Positions 33,492-41,827 of a stretch of 54,435 nt of DNA are shown in pieces; position 1 is the stretch's first letter, and each line of letters starts with the position of its first letter. Location: NCBI GenBank assembly GCA_015069395.1, contig SVIR01000008.1:1-54435 (forward strand), written 5' to 3'. The notes beneath the pieces are model-generated. The model had not been told where the DNA came from. It saw only the letters and a list, made by a program, of their open reading frames with translations, and did not search any database. Origin of the DNA: Clostridiales bacterium (lineage in GTDB: Bacteria; Bacillota; Clostridia; Christensenellales; UBA1242). The position numbers and the translations under genes were made by a program.

Positions 33492-34613
33492 AAAAAGCCT
33501 TACTAGTGTTATTTTGATCTTTCTTTGTTTTTCGTTTTTGTTTGTTGGTGTTTTAAATGTTGAATCGGCGCAAGCTATTCATTCTTCTGCTAAGGGTTGT
33601 GTAGTTTTGGAAACTACAACCTTGAGAAAATTGTATTCAGTTAATGAAAACCAAAAATTGCCTATGGCCAGTACGACAAAAATTATGACTGCCATTACAG
33701 CAATTGAAAATTGCAAAGATTTAGACGAAAATTTGAAATTTCTCCAAAGGCAGTTGGAATCGAAGGAACTTCTCTTTATCTTCGAAAAGGAGATGTATAT
33801 TCTACTCGTGATTTACTTTATGCTTTGATGCTTATCTCTGGAAATGATTGTTCTGTTGCAATTGCAGAACACGTTTGTGGCTCGACCAGCGAATTTATAA
33901 CCAAAATGAATGAATTGGCAAAAAATATTGGTGCAAACAATTCGCACTTTGCAAACACTCACGGATTAGATGCTGACGGTCATTATACAACTGCTTATGA
34001 CTTGGCAAAGATAACTGCTTATGCGCTTGAAAACCCTATTTTTAAAGAAATTGTTTCGACTAAAAATACGAAAATTACAAACGGAGCAGGCGAAAACAGA
34101 TATCTCAAAAACAAAAATAAACTTTTATCAACGCTGGAAGGCTGTATTGGAGTAAAAACAGGTTATACTGACGATGCCGGTCGTTGTTTGGTTTCTGCAA
34201 TTGAAAAAGATGGAATGCGACTTGTTTGTGTTGTCCTTGGTTGTAGACCAATGTTTGAAGAAAGTGCTACACTTTTGAAAGAATGTAGTGAAACATATAA
34301 ACTTTACAACCTTTGTGATTTTTATGATTTCGAACGAGAATTAACGGTAATCGATGGAAGAAATGCTACGGCAGAAATCGGAACAAAAGACAATTTTGTT
34401 TATCCGTTAACCGAGAAAGAAGTTCAAAATTTGAAATTTGTTTATACAATTCCTGAAAACTTGCAAGCTCCACTAGAAAATGGAACTCAGATTGGAAATG
34501 TTGAAATATTTTTAGGTAATGACTTGCTATTTTCTGAAAAAATCTTTACAATAGAAGAGGTAAAACCAAAGTCTTTGTTGCAAAGATTAAAAGATTTTTT
34601 TAAAAACTGGTAA
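33478..34613 (+). CDS. dacF: DacF-type D-Ala-D-Ala carboxypeptidase, interrupted by a frameshift
   Basis: A penicillin-binding carboxypeptidase that trims peptidoglycan peptides. The signal peptide is residues 1-30. Active-site motifs are STTK (in MASTTKIMTA), SGND and KTG (in GVKTGYTDDAGR). A C-terminal amphipathic helix (LLQRLKDFFKNW) follows. The STTK part is in one frame and the rest in the -1 frame. The break is near 33736-33738; one extra A would read ...ENLKISPKAVGIEG, the expected sequence. No stimulatory element is evident, so mutation or sequencing error is likeliest. It overlaps ytfJ and precedes rluB. Confidence 0.85.
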
Positions 34614-34653
34614 AATCTTCCTCTTGTGCAATAAAGCATAAGAGGATTTTTTT
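34613..34653 (+). terminator. Terminator-like hairpin carrying the rluB ribosome site
   Basis: CCTCTTGTGC (34620-34629) pairs fully with GCATAAGAGG (34636-34645), flanked by AAATC/GATTT, followed by T7. The AGAGGA in the 3' arm is the only Shine-Dalgarno for the rluB ATG at 34654, immediately after the T-run. Confidence 0.75.
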
Positions 34654-35361
34654 ATGAGATTAAACAAATTTTTGAGTTCTTGCGGGGTAGCTTCTCGCAG
34701 AAAATGTGAAGAAATTATCTTAGAGGGAAGAGTTCAAATCAACAATAAGGTTGTTTTGACCTTGGCGACAGATGTAAACGAAAAGAAAGATGTTGTTTCT
34801 TTAGATGGAAAAGTTTTGAGTTTGCCAAACGATTTTGTATATTTGAAACTCAACAAGCCAAAAGGATATGCTTGCACGTCAAGTGACGAGAGAGGCAGAA
34901 AAACAATCTTTGATTTGGTTGAAAGTGACGTGAGACTTTTCAACGTTGGACGTCTCGATTATGACACTGAGGGGTTAATCTTTTTGACAAATGATGGTGA
35001 TTTTGCAAATATGGTTACACATCCAAGATTCAACATCGAAAAAGAGTATATCGCAACAGTTGAAGGAGAAATGAAAGAAAGCGAACTTGCCGTCTTGAGA
35101 AAAGGTGTTGTTGAAAATGGAGTTAGAATGCCACAAGCAAAAGTTAAACTTCTAGGCTATGACGGAAAGTTCAGTAAAGTATCTGTTGTGATTGACGAAG
35201 GCCAAAACAGACAGGTAAGAAGAATGTTTGATTGTATTGGCAAAAGCATAAAACTCTTGAAGAGAGTGAGAATTGGAAAAGTTGTTTTAGGTGGACTTTA
35301 TCGTGGAAAGACAAAGCCTATGACACAAGAAGAAATTGACTTTTTTAAGGATATAAAATGA
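34654..35361 (+). CDS. rluB: 23S rRNA pseudouridine synthase RluB-like
   Basis: 235 residues. The N-terminal S4 RNA-binding domain starts MRLNKFLSSCGVASRRKCEE. The pseudouridine synthase domain has the catalytic Asp motif GRLDYDTEGLIFLTNDGD (near 102) and the conserved EGQNRQVRRMFD. The family (RsuA/RluB/E/F) modifies rRNA; position after dacF/ytfJ-type genes is usual for RluB in Clostridia. Its only ribosome site is within a hairpin. It overlaps the flavoprotein start by four bases. Confidence 0.92.
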   Translation: MRLNKFLSSCGVASRRKCEEIILEGRVQINNKVVLTLATDVNEKKDVVSLDGKVLSLPNDFVYLKLNKPKGYACTSSDERGRKTIFDLVESDVRLFNVGRLDYDTEGLIFLTNDGDFANMVTHPRFNIEKEYIATVEGEMKESELAVLRKGVVENGVRMPQAKVKLLGYDGKFSKVSVVIDEGQNRQVRRMFDCIGKSIKLLKRVRIGKVVLGGLYRGKTKPMTQEEIDFFKDIK

Positions 35362-36569
35362 GAGTAGCTGTCGTAGGTGCCGGTGCATCAGGTCTTTTTG
35401 TTTCGGGATTTTTAGCTGAAAAGGGACACGATGTTGTTGTTTTTGAACGAAATGAAAAAGTAGGAAAGAAGCTGTTTATTACCGGAAAGGGACGTTGTAA
35501 CATTACAAACCTTTGTTCCGTAGAAGATTTTTTGAAAAATGTAGTTAGAGGAGAAAAGTTTTTAAAAACTGCGCTTTATAGTTTTTCGAGTCAGGATTGT
35601 GTTGATTTCTTCGAAAATTTGGGACTTAAAACAAAACTAGAAAGGGGAGATAGGATCTTTCCTGAAAGCGACAGGGCTGGAGATGTGATTTCTGTTTTGA
35701 AAGAAAAGCATTGCAAAAACGTGAATTTTGTTTTCAATAGCAGGGTTGAGAAGATTGAAAATAAAAACAATAAGTTTGTAGTGGTTGCAAACAAGAAAGA
35801 GTATATATTTGACTCTGTGGTTGTTGCTACTGGTGGAAAAAGCTATTCTGCGACTGGAAGTTCGGGAGATGGTTATGCAATAGCTAAAGAGTTTGGACAT
35901 AACATTATTATTCCTAGACCAGCTCTATGCCCTATTGTTGTAAAAGACTGGTTTGTTTCTAGTTTGCAAGGATTGCCTCTTAAAAATGTAGAACTCAACT
36001 TGGTTGCCGACGGAAAAAAACTTTCTTTTTTTGGAGAAATGCTTTTTACAGATAAGGGAATTTCTGGGCCTATTGTATTGACTGCTTCCAGCTATATAAA
36101 CAGGGCAGGAAAAGTTGAAATGTCTATTGATTTTAAGCCTGCCTTGACAGAGGTTCAACTTAACGCTAGGCTCTTGAGAGACTTTGAACAAAACAAAAAT
36201 AAAAATTTCTTGAATGTATTGAAGGGGTTGCTTCCACATGCTTTATGTCCAATCTTTGCAAAAGTAGTTGGTATCAATGAAAACAAAAAGATAAATGAAA
36301 TTACAAAACAAGAAAGGCAAAGGATTGTTGAAAGACTGAAAAAGTTTGATTTGAAATATGGTGGACTTTATGATATAGAGGCTGGAATCATTACAAGCGG
36401 TGGTGTTGCACTTAATGAAATAAATCCAAAGACTTTTGAAAGTAAACTTGTTGAAGGTTTATATTTTTTGGGAGAAGTATTAGATGTTGATGCTTTGACA
36501 GGTGGGTTTAATTTGCAGATTGCATTTGCGACTGCTTATTCTATGGCAAAAAATTTTAAGGAGGATTAG
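35358..36569 (+). CDS. HI0933-family NAD(P)/FAD-dependent oxidoreductase (YtfP-like)
   Basis: 403 residues. The FAD-binding N-terminus is VAVVGAGASGLFVSGFLAE with FERNEKVGKK and the family hallmark TGKGRCNITN. The later block VVVATGGKSYSATGSSGDGY is also typical, and the C-terminal LDVDALTGGFNLQIAFATAY closes the FAD site. The physiological reaction of this family is not firmly known. It overlaps rluB (ATGA), so translation is probably coupled. Confidence 0.93.
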   Translation: MRVAVVGAGASGLFVSGFLAEKGHDVVVFERNEKVGKKLFITGKGRCNITNLCSVEDFLKNVVRGEKFLKTALYSFSSQDCVDFFENLGLKTKLERGDRIFPESDRAGDVISVLKEKHCKNVNFVFNSRVEKIENKNNKFVVVANKKEYIFDSVVVATGGKSYSATGSSGDGYAIAKEFGHNIIIPRPALCPIVVKDWFVSSLQGLPLKNVELNLVADGKKLSFFGEMLFTDKGISGPIVLTASSYINRAGKVEMSIDFKPALTEVQLNARLLRDFEQNKNKNFLNVLKGLLPHALCPIFAKVVGINENKKINEITKQERQRIVERLKKFDLKYGGLYDIEAGIITSGGVALNEINPKTFESKLVEGLYFLGEVLDVDALTGGFNLQIAFATAYSMAKNFKED

Positions 36570-36572
36570 AAG

Positions 36573-37178
36573 ATGTTGTTGTGGTTGGCAAGATTTTTAT
36601 TGTATATTCCATTGGGAATTATGCACCCAACGTTTATTAAGGGCAGAAAAAATATGCCAAAAGGCAAGGCGATTTTGAGTTGTAATCATAGATCAAACTG
36701 GGACATTGCACTGTATGTTTTAAACACTCCAAGAAAAACAAACATTTTGGCAAAGAAAGAACTTTTCAAGAACAAACTTTTCGGAGCTATTTTGAGAAAC
36801 TTTGGGGCTATTTCAATTGATAGAGAAGCAAATGACATCAATGCGATAAAAAAGTGTTTTAAGGTTTTAAAAGAAGACGAAAAATTGTTTGTTTTTCCTG
36901 AGGGTACAAGACTTAAAAACGAGGAAGATATCTTGGGCGAAATTAAAAGTGGAATGACAATGATTGCTATCAAGACAAAAACACCAATAGTTCCTATGTG
37001 GATTGAAAGGAAGCCAAAACTTTTTAGAAAGAGTGTTTATTATATTGGCGAACCTTTTGAACTTGAACAATTTTATGGAAAGAAGTTGGACGAAGATACT
37101 TTGAACAGGGCAAATCTTATTGTTAGAGAGAAAATGCTTGAAGTTAGGGAAAAATATTGCAATAAGAAAAAGAAATGA
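36573..37178 (+). CDS. plsC: 1-acyl-sn-glycerol-3-phosphate acyltransferase
   Basis: 201 residues. The PlsC motifs are NHRSNWDIAL (H(X)4D catalytic pair), FGAISIDREAND and FPEGTR. The enzyme makes phosphatidic acid at the membrane. The N-terminus is hydrophobic (LLWLARFLLYIPLGI). It starts 3 bases after the flavoprotein, whose end supplies an AAGGAGGA ribosome site. Confidence 0.94.
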   Translation: MLLWLARFLLYIPLGIMHPTFIKGRKNMPKGKAILSCNHRSNWDIALYVLNTPRKTNILAKKELFKNKLFGAILRNFGAISIDREANDINAIKKCFKVLKEDEKLFVFPEGTRLKNEEDILGEIKSGMTMIAIKTKTPIVPMWIERKPKLFRKSVYYIGEPFELEQFYGKKLDEDTLNRANLIVREKMLEVREKYCNKKKK

Positions 37179-37228
37179 TTTGACTTTTCTTTTTAATTTT
37201 GATAATCTTGAACTATTGTGAGGAAATA

Positions 37229-38266
37229 ATGAGCGAAAAATTTAATTTGGATATGATAGAAAAAACTTTTACGTCTTATAAAAAAGGTCAAATATTTGAT
37301 GGTGTGGTTGTATTGAGAAGAGAAGATGGTGTTATTTTTAACATTGGTGGAAAAAATGATGCTTTTATCTCAAAAGAAGATTTTGAAGATTATGACCAAG
37401 TAAAAATTGGTGATAGATTTGGTGTAGTTATTACAAATCAGAAAAATGAAGAAGGTTTGATTGAAGCATCAAAGAGCTTGGCAGATGCTTTGAAAGTCGC
37501 GAATCAAAACGCCCAATCTTTGAGATTGGGAAGCAAATTTACTTTTGTGCCTACAAGAGTTGAAAATGGATTGGTTTCAAAGATGGGAGATTATTCAATT
37601 CTTGTTCCATTTGAAGAAGTTTCTGAAAACTATGTAAAAAATTTTCAAAAGTTTGTAGGGACTCAATTGGAGGCTGTTGTTACTGAAATTGACAAAGAAA
37701 ACAAATCAATTATTGCAAGTGTTAAGCTGTTGCAACAACAACTAAGAGTTGCTATTGAAAAGAACTTTTGGAACAGCATCTTTATAAACAAAATTGTTAA
37801 AGGCAAAGTTGAAAGAATTATGCCTTATGGCGCATTTGTTTCTGTTGATGGGTTTGATTGTTTCTTGCATATTTCAAACATCGGTTATGAAAAGCTTGAA
37901 AAGGTTGAAGATGCCTTGAAAGTTGGAGAAGAAAAACAATTTAAAGTTGTTTCATTGGACAGAGAAAACAAAAAGGTTGAACTCTCTTTGAAAGCCCTTT
38001 TAGAAGATCCTAAAACATCAAGAATCAAACAACTAAATGTTGGGGACGTTTATCAAGCAGAGGTTGTAAAACTTTTGAGATTTGGCGCGATTGTGAAAGT
38101 TGAAAATGGAGCAACAGGGCTATTGCACATTTCAAACTGCACAGAAAACAAGACGAAAAACATTTACGAACTTGTTAAAGTGGGTGATAAAGTCGAAGTT
38201 GAATTGCTTTCAAAAGACGAAGAAGAACAAAAAGTAAGCTTCAAACTTAAAACATTGATTGATTAA
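37229..38266 (+). CDS. rpsA: S1-domain RNA-binding protein (ribosomal protein S1-like)
   Basis: 345 residues with about four S1 motifs, the clearest near VKGKVERIMPYGAFVSVDGF and VGDVYQAEVVKLLRFGAIVK. Shorter S1 proteins of this type occur in Firmicutes in the same neighbourhood. I chose ATG 37229, preceded by GTGAGG, rather than an in-frame ATG ten codons upstream. A weak promoter (TTGACT at 37180) lies upstream. tRNA-Thr follows 21 bases after the stop. Confidence 0.9.
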   Translation: MSEKFNLDMIEKTFTSYKKGQIFDGVVVLRREDGVIFNIGGKNDAFISKEDFEDYDQVKIGDRFGVVITNQKNEEGLIEASKSLADALKVANQNAQSLRLGSKFTFVPTRVENGLVSKMGDYSILVPFEEVSENYVKNFQKFVGTQLEAVVTEIDKENKSIIASVKLLQQQLRVAIEKNFWNSIFINKIVKGKVERIMPYGAFVSVDGFDCFLHISNIGYEKLEKVEDALKVGEEKQFKVVSLDRENKKVELSLKALLEDPKTSRIKQLNVGDVYQAEVVKLLRFGAIVKVENGATGLLHISNCTENKTKNIYELVKVGDKVEVELLSKDEEEQKVSFKLKTLID

Positions 38267-38287
38267 GAGGTTTTTGCCTCTTTCTAT

Positions 38288-38363
38288 GCTGATGTAGCAC
38301 AGTTGGTAGTGCATTCGATTCGTAATCGAAAGGTCACGGGTTCAAGTCCCGTCATCAGCTCCA
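38288..38363 (+). tRNA. tRNA-Thr (anticodon CGT)
   Basis: 76 nt with encoded CCA. Acceptor GCTGATG/CATCAGC. The anticodon arm is TTCGA-TTCGTAA-TCGAA. T-arm ACGGG-TTCAAGT-CCCGT, identical to the other threonine tRNA. It lies just after the S1-protein gene, without a separate promoter that I can see. Confidence 0.95.
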
Positions 38364-38427
38364 GATATTAAATAAAAGGTCTTCAAAGACCCAGTTAAGT
38401 ATTTAATTAGAACAACTGCAAGAAAAA

Positions 38428-38464
38428 CAAAAAGGAGTTCTGAAAACAGAACTCCTTTTTTATT
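38428..38464. terminator. Bidirectional intrinsic terminator
   Basis: AAAAGGAGTTCTG and CAGAACTCCTTTT arms with an AAAA loop and T-run. It ends the S1/tRNA-Thr transcript and the convergent GNAT gene. Confidence 0.88.
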
Positions 38465-39065
38465 TAATCATTTCTTTTTCGGGTTGTAAAAATTTTTGAA
38501 GTTGAGCAATTGTGATTTGATAAGTGTCGCTTGCAGTTTGAATAAAGCCGTTTTTTTCTGCAATCCTTTTGCTCGCTTTGTTGTTTTCGCTGATATCTAA
38601 AATTATAGTGGTTACACAACTTTTGTCTACATCAGGTTCTTTAATAGACGAAAAAGGCTGATTGTCTAAAGGTTTGGTTTCAAGCAATAAATCTTTTACA
38701 ACAGCTTGTAACATAACGCTTCCTATTCCTTGGTTTCTAAATTTTTCTTTAATCCAATAATCCAAACTAGCGATGGAAGAACTTTCTGAATTTAAAGTTG
38801 CTGGTAGTCTAGCAACAATTTCTCCATCGGAATTTACTATGTAATAAGTGCATTTGAAATTTTGTTGCCCACTTAAAAAAGTTTTGATTCTGGTTTTTGT
38901 TCGATAAAAAAACAACTGCTCGCCATTTTTAGTTTTTTGTGCGACTGCTCTTTTTTCTGCAATATTACTCATAGAGAAATAATAGAGACCAGACTCGTCA
39001 AAACCGTCCATTTTTTCAATTATAACAGAATCTGCTGGGAATAAACTTTGTTCTTTTTGTGTCAT
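38460..39065 (-). CDS. GNAT-family N-acetyltransferase
   Basis: 201 residues. The acetyl-CoA-binding motif is in EKFRNQGIGSVMLQAVVKDL, followed by the C-terminal GNAT strand IILDISENNKASKRIAEKNGF. The substrate is unknown. A TTG-initiated frame extends 22 codons upstream, but those codons lie across the promoter. I place the start at ATG 39065, which lacks a Shine-Dalgarno and is only 9 nt from the -10 box. Confidence 0.85.
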   Translation of the reverse strand: MTQKEQSLFPADSVIIEKMDGFDESGLYYFSMSNIAEKRAVAQKTKNGEQLFFYRTKTRIKTFLSGQQNFKCTYYIVNSDGEIVARLPATLNSESSSIASLDYWIKEKFRNQGIGSVMLQAVVKDLLLETKPLDNQPFSSIKEPDVDKSCVTTIILDISENNKASKRIAEKNGFIQTASDTYQITIAQLQKFLQPEKEMIK

Positions 39066-39074
39066 AGTTGTTTT

Positions 39075-39103
39075 ATTATATAAATTAAAAAAATCTTTGT
39101 CAA
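39075..39103 (-). promoter_or_regulatory. Consensus promoter of the GNAT gene, leaderless arrangement
   Basis: On the minus strand, TTGACA (39098-39103), 17-bp spacer, TATAAT (39075-39080), both perfect. The ATG begins 9 nt beyond the -10 box. Confidence 0.8.
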
Positions 39104-39118
39104 CAAGAAGATATAATT

Positions 39119-39147
39119 TTGCCTTTTTCAAAGATTTATGATATCAT
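39119..39147 (+). promoter_or_regulatory. Candidate promoter of the phosphoribosyltransferase gene
   Basis: TTGCCT (39119-39124), 17-bp spacer, TATCAT (39142-39147), divergent from the GNAT promoter. Confidence 0.5.
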
Positions 39148-39175
39148 TATATTAAGAGTATGTGGAAGGTGGAGA

Positions 39176-39763
39176 ATGGAAGAAAGAATTCGTTTGATGG
39201 ACCACAATGAGTTCGTGGGATATATAAATTACTTAGCAAAAGAACTTGAAACTTATTTAAAGAGAAATAAGCTGAAAGTTGATTATCTTGTACCAGTTAT
39301 GCGAAGTGGGTTGGTTCCGGCTGTGTATTTGGCCAACAAACTAAATATTGTGAAATTTGCTCCATTTCAAGTCAAACACATAACGTACAAGGATAAGGCA
39401 GAAACAATTGAAATTCTTTTTAATCCATTAAGAACTATCAATGTCGGAAAGAAAAACCCTGTGTTTTTGGTTGTTGATGGGGTGCACTGTACAGGGACAA
39501 GTGTTGAACTTTGTATAAATGAAATCTATGAAGCATTTCCAAGTGCGAAGATTTTGTATGTTTGTATTGCTAAAGTATATGGTAGTAAGGAATTTAAAGA
39601 CCAGATAGATTTTGAAATGTCGGCATATGAGAGAGGAGAAAACTTGTCAGTTGAAGAGTGTAGAAAGTTGGGCGTTGATCCTGATGTTGCAATTTTTCCT
39701 TGGGAGACAATAGAGGGAGAAACAAAACACCCTGACGATTTGGAAGAAAATATTTTTTTCTAA
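39176..39763 (+). CDS. Phosphoribosyltransferase-like protein
   Basis: 195 residues. The PRPP-binding loop is in FLVVDGVHCTGTSVE (about 100-115), preceded by strands such as VDYLVPVMRSGLVPAVYLA, as in type I phosphoribosyltransferases of the xanthine/hypoxanthine group. The usual double-Asp of the motif is only partly kept (VVDG), so the reaction is uncertain. ATG 39176 was chosen for the GGAAGGTGGAG site upstream; a longer frame begins 19 codons earlier. Confidence 0.78.
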   Translation: MEERIRLMDHNEFVGYINYLAKELETYLKRNKLKVDYLVPVMRSGLVPAVYLANKLNIVKFAPFQVKHITYKDKAETIEILFNPLRTINVGKKNPVFLVVDGVHCTGTSVELCINEIYEAFPSAKILYVCIAKVYGSKEFKDQIDFEMSAYERGENLSVEECRKLGVDPDVAIFPWETIEGETKHPDDLEENIFF

Positions 39764-39778
39764 CATAGGGGTTTTGCA

Positions 39779-39856
39779 ATGGTCAAAGTTAAAATTTGCG
39801 CGAATAGAAGCATAGAAGATGTATCTATGAGAATAACCATTTCAGCTGTAAAATAG
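39779..39856 (+). CDS. Very short frame resembling a TrpF N-terminus
   Basis: 25 codons, MVKVKICANRSIEDVSMRI..., stopped by TAG. The opening KVKIC.NRS.ED resembles the first strand and loop of phosphoribosylanthranilate isomerase (TrpF). It may be the remnant of a lost gene or chance. A GGGG-type weak ribosome site precedes it. Low certainty. Confidence 0.22.
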   Translation: MVKVKICANRSIEDVSMRITISAVK

Positions 39857-39926
39857 GAATAACTATGAAGATAAATAAGAAATGGAAAAATGTTATAAAA
39901 TGACTGACGAATTGCTTAATATTAAT

Positions 39927-39955
39927 TTGACAAGACTCGACAAGAAATGTATTAT
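39927..39955 (+). promoter_or_regulatory. Promoter of the YwaF-like gene
   Basis: TTGACA (39927-39932), 17-bp spacer, TATTAT (39950-39955). Confidence 0.72.
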
Positions 39956-39976
39956 TAAAATAATTAAGGAGGAAAA

Positions 39977-40786
39977 ATGAGAGAGTTTTTCTTATGGTTG
40001 TTTAGTGAAAATAATTCAAAAATGGAAATTACATTGTTTTCAATTTGGCATATTTTTTACTTAGTTTTGATAATAGGCGGCTCAGTTTTAATTGCTTGTC
40101 TTTTGAAAAATAAATCTCAGAAAGCAAAAGATATTACTCTAAAAATCTTTGCTTATTTGACCATTGGCCTTTATGTTGCAGATTTCTTTATTATGCCATT
40201 GTCTGATAGCTACAACGGTATTAGTGCATACAAGTTGCCATTTAATATTTGTACAATGATGGCAATTCTTGTGCCATTTGCACAATTCAATAAAAAGTTT
40301 GCTCCTATCAAGAGTGCGATTGTGACTTTGTCGTTGGCATCGTCTTTGATGTGGATGGTATATCCAGGTTCTGCATTAGGAGGACAACCCCCATTTAGCT
40401 ACATAATTTTCCAAACTTTTATGTACCATGGTTTTTTGTTTGCTTGGGGATTTTTAAGCCTTGCTCTTGGCTCCGTAAAATTGGAGATGAAAAAAATCTG
40501 GAAAGAACTTATCGCTATTTTGCTTATGCTTGCATGGGCAGCATTTGGAAACGCTGTTTTTCAACAATATGATTGGTTTTTTATCACGGGAAGCACGTTC
40601 CCATTTATTCCAAAATGGTTGATGCCAATAGTAGTTGTAGCTAGTGTTTTTGGTGTATGCTTAGTGGTATACGGGCTTTATTATGCAACAAAAACAGTTG
40701 CAAGAAAAATTAAAGAGAAAAAGAAAGTTTCTGACTCAATGAAGATTATTCAAAAAGTTTTACAAGACGATAGGTTTGCTCGTTGA
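39977..40786 (+). CDS. YwaF-family integral membrane protein
   Basis: 269 residues with about seven membrane helices. Family-typical features are SIWHIFYLVLI near the start, the LPFNICTMMAIL block, and the MVYPGSALGGQPPFSY loop. A conserved histidine occurs in FMYHGFLFAWG. YwaF/TMEM164-like proteins are of uncertain function. Ribosome site AAGGAGG. It has its own promoter and terminator. Confidence 0.8.
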   Translation: MREFFLWLFSENNSKMEITLFSIWHIFYLVLIIGGSVLIACLLKNKSQKAKDITLKIFAYLTIGLYVADFFIMPLSDSYNGISAYKLPFNICTMMAILVPFAQFNKKFAPIKSAIVTLSLASSLMWMVYPGSALGGQPPFSYIIFQTFMYHGFLFAWGFLSLALGSVKLEMKKIWKELIAILLMLAWAAFGNAVFQQYDWFFITGSTFPFIPKWLMPIVVVASVFGVCLVVYGLYYATKTVARKIKEKKKVSDSMKIIQKVLQDDRFAR

Positions 40787-40790
40787 TATA

Positions 40791-40816
40791 AAGTTCGCTT
40801 TGGCGAGCTTTTTTTA
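40791..40816 (+). terminator. Intrinsic terminator
   Basis: GTTCGC and GCGAGC arms (one G-T pair) with a short loop, followed by T7. Confidence 0.65.
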
Positions 40817-40845
40817 TCGGTCTTTGTCGAATTTTGCATTGTCTC

Positions 40846-40874
40846 TTGAAATTTTTGTTGGTGTATGTTATAAT
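40846..40874 (+). promoter_or_regulatory. Promoter of the unknown gene pair
   Basis: TTGAAA (40846-40851), 17-bp spacer, TATAAT (40869-40874), 19 nt before the ATG, with a GGAG ribosome site. Confidence 0.75.
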
Positions 40875-40893
40875 TATTACGATTGGAGAAAAA

Positions 40894-41808
40894 ATGAAAA
40901 ACATAAAAAAATATCGCAAGCTTATGGAAGTTGGTAGGCGAATGGATTTGTTGGAGCTAGAAAAAGAAGAAATCTATTCTCAAGAGTCAAAACTTACTTC
41001 AAAAGAGGTTGCTACAAGATTAAAATCATACCGAAAAAATTTTTTAATGCTGTATGCAGAAAGGATTCGTGCTTGTGCGAATTTTGTGGATAATAAAGAT
41101 TACGGATTTGTTTCAAAATACAAAGGTCAAGATTATTTTGTTAGAGAAGGGATTTTTAATGGTTTTTGGTGTAAGGACAATTTTTGGAGACTAAAAACAA
41201 ACAACAAAATTGAGCAAATAAATGCAGAATATGAAGCTATAGAAAAAATGATAGTTGATATTCGAAATTTGCTAACAATTATGCCTCTAAAAACCTCGGG
41301 GGTATCAAAATCAAGTGGACTAGAAATAGAAGCCCTTGACTTTGAGGATTCTGAAGTTTTATCAGGACAAATAAATTGTGACATACAGAGAATTTTTAGA
41401 ACTTGTTTAAGAAAAGGTTTTCAAGGGGCTGCAATTCAACTTGTTTCATTGATGGCTAGAAATATGATTGATCAAGACAGAGAAATGTCCATAGAAGAGT
41501 GTTTGATTGAGATTGAAAAAAATTATGCAAGAAAAAAAGTGTATAATGACAAGGGAGGATATCTACAAACAAGAGGATTTTTTGATAAAAGACATATGGA
41601 TTTTGAAGTTGAAAAAATAATGTTAGATACGAAAAGAAGCCTTGAAACAAGCGACGGTTATTTATTCAAAATGCTTGATGGAAACGAATTTGGAACAGAT
41701 AAAGAGTTTAGGCTTGTATTAAGCAAGGTTTATTCTGAAACAGTTGCCTCAATGCAAGGGGCTGTTAGGGTAAGAGAATATGCAAAGATTGCTGATTTAA
41801 GCAAATAA
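40894..41808 (+). CDS. Large soluble protein of unknown function (304 aa)
   Basis: 304 residues, helical, no membrane helix, not recognised. A basic N-terminal helical region (KKYRKLMEVGRR) is followed by aromatic-rich segments (REGIFNGFWCKDNFWRLKTN). The second half holds several short alpha-helix pairs. I chose ATG 40894 (GGAG site 8 nt upstream) over an upstream in-frame start. It forms an operon with the next gene (19 bases apart). No domain or motif suggests a function. Confidence 0.6.
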   Translation: MKNIKKYRKLMEVGRRMDLLELEKEEIYSQESKLTSKEVATRLKSYRKNFLMLYAERIRACANFVDNKDYGFVSKYKGQDYFVREGIFNGFWCKDNFWRLKTNNKIEQINAEYEAIEKMIVDIRNLLTIMPLKTSGVSKSSGLEIEALDFEDSEVLSGQINCDIQRIFRTCLRKGFQGAAIQLVSLMARNMIDQDREMSIEECLIEIEKNYARKKVYNDKGGYLQTRGFFDKRHMDFEVEKIMLDTKRSLETSDGYLFKMLDGNEFGTDKEFRLVLSKVYSETVASMQGAVRVREYAKIADLSK

Positions 41809-41827
41809 GTTTTCAAGAGGAGGGGTT

